A stretch of 64,000 nt of DNA from Apricaphanius iberus (lineage: Eukaryota; Chordata; Actinopteri; Cyprinodontiformes; Aphaniidae). The position numbers and the translations under genes are program-made. The stretch's first letter is position 1; each line of letters begins with the position of its first letter. Below the pieces are notes generated by a model, which did no database searches, had not been told where the DNA came from, and worked only from the letters and a program-made list of their open reading frames with translations. Below are positions 59,990-64,000 of the stretch, piece by piece. The stretch covers positions 3,286,001 to 3,350,000 of the forward strand of contig JAPXFQ010000831.1 of the NCBI GenBank assembly GCA_028564705.1, written 5' to 3'.

Positions 59990-60440
59990 AAGAAAGTACT
60001 ATTACAAAAACGGATGAAGAATGGCTGAGTTACTGGACATCTGTGTGGAAATACACAAACTCTCATGCATGGAAAGAATTTGGCTGGAAATGCTTGATCA
60101 GGTTCTGTATTATTCCAAAGTGAAAGCGCCACTGGAATGGGTAGGAGACCAAGTGCTGGAGAAAGTATGTGGCCAATAATTACACAGTTCTGGAAAGATA
60201 TACAGAAAAAATGGAGGCTAATTTCAAAATTACATCACCTTTAGGATTAGCGTCTCTAATTGTGGGTAAGACGGACATGCAATCGGATAATATTTATTTT
60301 TACAGAATTTTTATCACTGCAGGCAAAAAAGCTGTGACCAGACACCGGCTTCTCCCCAACCCACCTAATCTTGAAAAATGGATAGATATTGAGAAAGAAA
60401 TTTATCAGATGGAAAAACATTGGGTTACTTAACGTAATCC
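59990..60440 (+). mobile_element. L1-type LINE ORF2 C-terminal fragment
   Basis: In one frame from about 60018: EWLSYWTSVWKYTNSHAWKE, FGWKCLIRFCIIPK; then, after a stop and shift, 60169-60432 with NNYTVLERYTEKM and NPPNLEKWIDIEKEIYQMEK. Order and style fit the C-terminal part of fish L1 (Tx1-like) ORF2. No reverse transcriptase core remains. Confidence 0.6.
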
Positions 60441-60499
60441 CTTGTTCTTTTACAACAGAGTGAGGTGTCTCACTATGGGAATCACATCAGCGTGAACTA

Positions 60500-61095
60500 C
60501 TACGGAAGCTCCAATGAAATCACATCTGTCTGAGACAGACAGGTTGAGCCGTGTCCGTTGCTCCACCCACCATGGTAAGCTGAGATAGTATCTAAATAGA
60601 TCTTAATGGTTGAAAATGCTTTCCTTTGTTCCAACAGGCTATGCAGAAAGCAGAGCACCTCTGCCACCGAACACAGGAATAGTCTGCCTTTCACCACACC
60701 ATCCTTCAAAGATCCGCCATTTACCACTGGAAAGAGACCGAGTCGATGAAGCCCTTGCATTCTGTATAGTGTTGATTAACTCGGGAGGGAGACGAGTCGC
60801 ATTTAAATTCCACCCCCCTCACGGGCCAGGCCCAGAGAGCCATGGGGTCTGGGTGGGGATGGTAAATTTCTCCCTGCACCTGGGACAGAAGGTCCCATCG
60901 GACTGGGAGAGGGCATGGCTCAGCCGCTAAAATTCTTACTATCTCTCCCACCCAGGGCTTGGATGGCCACCATGGGGCAACCAGGACTAGGGACAGTCCC
61001 TGGTCCCTCACTCTGTTTAGAGTGGAGGATATCATTCTGAGCGGTGGGAACGTGTACAGCAGCACGTCCGGCCATTGATGAGCCAAGGAGTCCAT
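60500..61095 (-). pseudogene. DIRS polyprotein remnant up to tyrosine recombinase N terminus
   Basis: 61095-60721 encodes MDSLAHQWPDVLLYTFPPLR and PHPDPMALWAWPVRG, the linker after RNase H. 60760-60500 encodes EVLCFLHSLLEQRKAFSTIK, IYLDTISAYHGG, the SAM-like N-terminal domain of the recombinase. A frame change separates the two, and the catalytic recombinase part is absent. Confidence 0.65.
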
Positions 61096-61179
61096 GCCTA
61101 GGGGAGCACCTGCTTCTGACAGGGAATAGACCAGCGGACATTGAGTGCTTTCCCATGAGGCGAAGAGATCTACGGAGGT

Positions 61180-61596
61180 TCAGCCATACCTCTGCCAAAT
61201 CTGCTCCATCACTTGAGGGTGGAGTCGCCACTCCCCGTACAGCGGGTTTCCCCTGGACAGGAGATCCGCCCCCTTGTTCAGAACACCGGGGACGTGGGTT
61301 GCCCGGATTGAAAGAAGTCGGGTGCTGCCCCACAAAATTATTTCTCTGGCCAGTCTGTGCAGCTGCAAGGAGCGGGTCCCTCCCGACGATTTATATAAGC
61401 CATCACGGTTGAATTGTCCGTCTTCACTAACACACGTCGGCCCTCTATAGGGCAGAAAATGTTTCAAAGCTAGGAAGACTGCACAGAGTTCCAGAACATT
61501 TATGTGAAGCCGTATCATCTCCTGAGACCACGTACCGTTCACAGTTCTGCCCATCATGGCGGCGCCCCAGCCTGTTAGGGAGGCGTCTGTCATCAT
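61180..61596 (-). pseudogene. DIRS-type RNase H domain
   Basis: An open frame starting MMTDASLTGWGAAMMGRTVN, with LHINVLELCAVFLALKHFLP and ATHVPGVLNKGADLLSRGNP. The TDAS and INVLEL motifs carry the first catalytic Asp and Glu of RNase H, and HVPG..N..AD carries the later His and Asp. This arrangement is typical of fish DIRS elements, which use RNase H with a tyrosine recombinase instead of an integrase. Part of the middle is shifted (SEDGQFNRDG replaces the expected TDN block). Confidence 0.75.
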
Positions 61597-61897
61597 GGTA
61601 ACCCTGAAAGTTATGGCGCCCAGCGGGACACCCAGAGAGAAAAGCGCGGGCTCTCTTCATCCATGTCAAGGATGTCGGAGTTGGCATCGTCCTCAGCTTC
61701 GTTGATGCCTGCGAGCTCCCCACTGTCCGTACAGCATCCAAAACAGCGGTGGCATGGACGGGGAATCCTCCTCCATCCTGTCCGCCCACCCTGCAGTAGC
61801 TCGCAGCAGATGGGTGGTGTCTGCAGCAACAGCTGCGTTAACTGAGAGACACGGGTCCTGGTTGTTAGCCACAGCTACCTGGAGTCGCCTTTCTAAT

Positions 61898-61933
61898 AGG
61901 AGGCATCAGGACGACGGCGTCCTGATGCCTCCT
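61898..61933. repeat. Perfect hairpin (16-bp arms, ACGG loop)
   Basis: AGGAGGCATCAGGACG, then ACGG, then CGTCCTGATGCCTCCT, at the start of the LINE 5'UTR and next to the DIRS end. Confidence 0.95.
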
Positions 61934-62124
61934 GCTAACTCCGGCTCGTTAACACGGTTTTAACTAGTTTTAAATTATTTTTTAACTGTTTGTTTTTCGT
62001 TTTTGAATCATTTCTTTTGACTAGTTTTAAATTCTTTTTTAACTTTTAGCGACATATCTTTTATCGGACGCGTTTTTAATCGGACGCGTTTTTAATCAGA
62101 GCACGGACCACTGTTACTTCCGCC
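61934..62124 (+). promoter_or_regulatory. LINE 5'UTR / internal promoter region
   Basis: T-rich leader before ORF1. It has ACTAGTTTTAAATT repeated (61966 and 62020) and the 16-bp CGGACGCGTTTTTAAT duplicated in tandem (62065-62080, 62081-62096). Promoter function is inferred from position only. Confidence 0.45.
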
Positions 62125-63422
62125 ATGCCTCCACTCACCTGTAGCTCCGGGTGTGATGGTTGTGCCAGGCTAACAAAGAAAATCCAGGAACTGGAGCACA
62201 GGATCTCCAATTTACACCTGATCCAGGACCACGAGTGCGACGTGGACATCATCTTTGGCCGAACTTTCGCTGCTGCCACCAGCGCCCAGCTGGCCGACAC
62301 AATCCCCTGCCAGCCCGGTAAAGCTGCGGAGGGGGAATCCATCGCTGGGTCTCCAGGCGGACTCGGACAGACGAACGCCGGCAGAGGTACAACATCTACG
62401 GCAGAGGAGGAGTGCTGGATCCGCAGGGGGCTAAGCCAAAAGCCCCCCCTCAGCTCCACTCCGGTGTCCCAGGGTGCGTGGTCAACGGTCGGGCCTGGTC
62501 GCGGTGGGGCGCCCGGAGCGGCTTTCACCGTTCTCCTCCACCCGACCTTCCGCTGTCGAACTGCTTCGGTGCCCTGGGGGACGACTTCCCTCCTCTGACC
62601 GTCCTTCCGACCGCGCCGAAGACCAGCAGCTCCGCAGGACCGCCGCCCATCCCCTCCCAGCAGCCAGAGCAGCAGTTGGACTCCGGTAGCCACCCACGTC
62701 GCGCCAAACCCAGGACTACAGCCGGGACCCGCCGAGGAGTGCTTCACTACACCCCGAATCCACGGAACGAGCCCTCTGCGCCCTCTAAACACCGCTGCAG
62801 TCCTGTGCAAGCCAAGCTGCCCAACATCCAGCAGGTCGTGGCTAACGAGAGGTCTTCTGCCCAGCAGCCTGCACACCATCCACCCAACACTCTCATCATT
62901 GGAGATTTTATTATCCGGCATGTTAGGATGAGAGGAGCTGTCATCCTTTGTTTTCCTGGAGCAACAGTAAAGGATATATCTGAACAGATTCTGGACTCCA
63001 TCCAACGTTACCCTACTGTTAGTAAAGTTTTAATTAATGCTAGAACCAATGACACCCGTAAACAGCAGTCTGAGCTTTTAAAGCAGGATTTTATTCATTT
63101 TTTTAATCTTTTAAAAGACAAGCCCCTATCTGTATTTATTTCTGGCCCCACTCCAACCATCAGCAGAGGAATAAATCGCTTCAGCAGGTTACTCTCTCTC
63201 AACACTTGGCTTTCTTCTGTTACCGTGATGCACAACATTGGTTTTGTAGACAATTTTAACATTTTCTGGGGTAGGAGTCAATTATTTGGGGCAGATGGAC
63301 TACATCATAACAGACAAGGTACCCGCATGCTGGCATTAAGCCTGGCATACCCTCGTCCACCCCTGTCCCCTGCACCGGCTCCAGCTGCTCCTGCCCACTC
63401 TGCCCCATCCACAACATCCTGA
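62125..63422 (+). pseudogene. LINE ORF1 (coiled coil plus SGNH-esterase type), one frameshift, lost nucleophile
   Basis: The first part (62125 to about 62515) has a Cys-rich start (CSSGCDGCARL) and a short coiled coil (LTKKIQELEHRISNLHL). After one shift near 62515 the frame continues to the TGA at 63420-63422 with a proline-rich region and an esterase-like domain: TLIIGDFIIRHV, LINARTNDTRKQQSELL, SVFISGPTPT, GADGLHHNRQG. ORF1 of L2/CR1-type LINEs often carries such an SGNH-fold esterase. The usual GDS nucleophile motif reads GDF, and the GTND block reads RTND, so it should be catalytically dead. The D..H block (ADGLHHN) is still present. Confidence 0.7.
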
Positions 63423-63559
63423 TGTGCAGCTGGTCCTTGTTCCTATGAACTCAATCCTGATTTTAACAGTAACTCACATATCGGACTTGGACCTTACCCT
63501 ACTTCATTCATACCTGTTATTGTCAGCAGAGAGCGAAGAAATAATCATAAACTAAGAAA

Positions 63560-64000
63560 ATGCAAAAAAATAATCTTAAACAGTTACTAAAAATCCCACA
63601 TACATTAAATCATACAGTCACTCCATCACCAACCACTATTAATATGGCTCTTTTAAATGCCCGCTCTCTGCTGAATAAAACTTTTATAATAAATGACTTG
63701 ATTTTAGAAAATAATCTTCAGTGTTTATTTTTAACAGAGACATGGCTGAGTGCAGATGCCCCTGCTGTTCTTACAGCGGCCTCTCCACCTAATTATAACT
63801 TTTCTTATTCTACGAGGAGCAGCCAGAGGGGAGGCGGAACTGCTTTTATTAGTTCATCAACTCTTTCCGCCAAACCTGTTTTATTTAATAATTTTACCAC
63901 GTTTGAATACTCTGCCTCTGTTTTTAGCACTCCTCAGATTTTATGTGTCACAGTTTATAGGCCTCCGAAAAGGAATGCACTTTTTATTCCAAAATTTCAG
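63560..64000 (+). CDS. LINE ORF2, apurinic endonuclease-type N terminus (runs off the window)
   Basis: ATG at 63560 opens 147 codons without a stop to the window end. INMALLNARSLLNKTFIIND holds the first endonuclease Asn, and LFLTETWLS holds the catalytic Glu (E of TETW). RGGGTAFIS and VTVYRPPKRNA continue the fold of APE-type LINE endonucleases. The reverse transcriptase lies beyond the edge. It follows ORF1 by 137 bp in the same direction, the usual layout of an L2/CR1/Rex1-type element. Start choice is tentative. Confidence 0.75.
   Translation, partial: MQKNNLKQLLKIPHTLNHTVTPSPTTINMALLNARSLLNKTFIINDLILENNLQCLFLTETWLSADAPAVLTAASPPNYNFSYSTRSSQRGGGTAFISSSTLSAKPVLFNNFTTFEYSASVFSTPQILCVTVYRPPKRNALFIPKFQ

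Larger units (their letters stand above)
60440..61870 (-). mobile_element. DIRS-like retrotransposon, internally deleted
   Basis: Minus-strand pieces in order: possible gag remnant (61870-61640), RNase H (61596-61180), the segment after it (61095-60721) and the start of a tyrosine-recombinase domain (60760-60500). The reverse transcriptase core expected before RNase H is missing, so a large internal deletion joins the two parts at about 61640. At the left edge, TTACTTAACGTAATCCCTTG resembles the terminal region of DIRS elements. Confidence 0.7.

Noticed and set aside
60920..61333. 137-codon minus-strand ORF in the DIRS region
   Set aside because: It is a different frame from the recognisable RNase H and linker frames and shows no domain.
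62076..63005. 309-codon minus-strand ORF opposite LINE ORF1
   Set aside because: Antisense shadow of the GC-rich, proline-rich ORF1. No domain.

Overview
This is a vertebrate, almost certainly teleost fish, nuclear genome window. It is AT-rich, with long introns, GT-AG splice sites, spliced orthologues of vertebrate proteins, and a dense load of fish-type transposable elements (Tc1-like, hAT, PIF/Harbinger, TTAA-specific and DIRS elements, and several LINE lineages). I see no bacterial features, CRISPR arrays, tRNA genes or rRNA genes.

Two protein-coding genes can be reconstructed, both on the + strand. (1) stac (SH3 and cysteine-rich domain protein) fills positions 1 to about 43,930. Ten exons (434-43571) join in frame into 386 codons carrying the basic N-terminal motif, a C1 zinc finger and two SH3 domains. 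Exon 1, with the start codon, lies upstream of the window. (2) A five-exon NK-lysin/granulysin-type saposin-B antimicrobial peptide gene (57067-58427, 144 aa) has a signal peptide and all six saposin cysteines. It has a TATA-like box just upstream, and its poly(A) signal lies inside a retrotransposon tail.

The rest is intron and intergenic DNA, mostly explained by repeats. Intron 2 of stac (768-14677) holds a PIF/Harbinger derivative with a leftover Myb-like fragment, a Tc1 relic, a fold-back pair of about 330-bp arms, a fold-back MITE and a LINE RT fragment split by another repeat. Intron 3 has a Tc1 relic with a LINE nested inside it and a truncated Tc1 transposase. Intron 10 has an LTR-like stretch with two hairpins and a hAT-type element with a perfect 8-bp target duplication. 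The 13-kb intergenic region (43.9-57.0 kb) has a hAT deletion derivative, a 5'-truncated LINE with a 9-bp flanking duplication, and a TTAA-flanked element carrying a perfect 17-bp palindrome.

The last 4 kb (about 60.0-64.0 kb) is a pile-up of transposons: an L1-type fragment, an internally deleted DIRS-like element on the minus strand, then the 5' half of a LINE on the plus strand. That LINE has a 5'UTR, an esterase-type ORF1 with one frameshift and a lost nucleophile, and an ORF2 endonuclease still open at the window edge.

I found no clearly new multi-gene system. The most interesting points are the retroelement-supplied poly(A) signal of the NK-lysin gene, the palindrome upstream of it, the decayed LINE ORF1 esterase next to an open ORF2, and the domesticable transposase fragments left inside short DNA elements.
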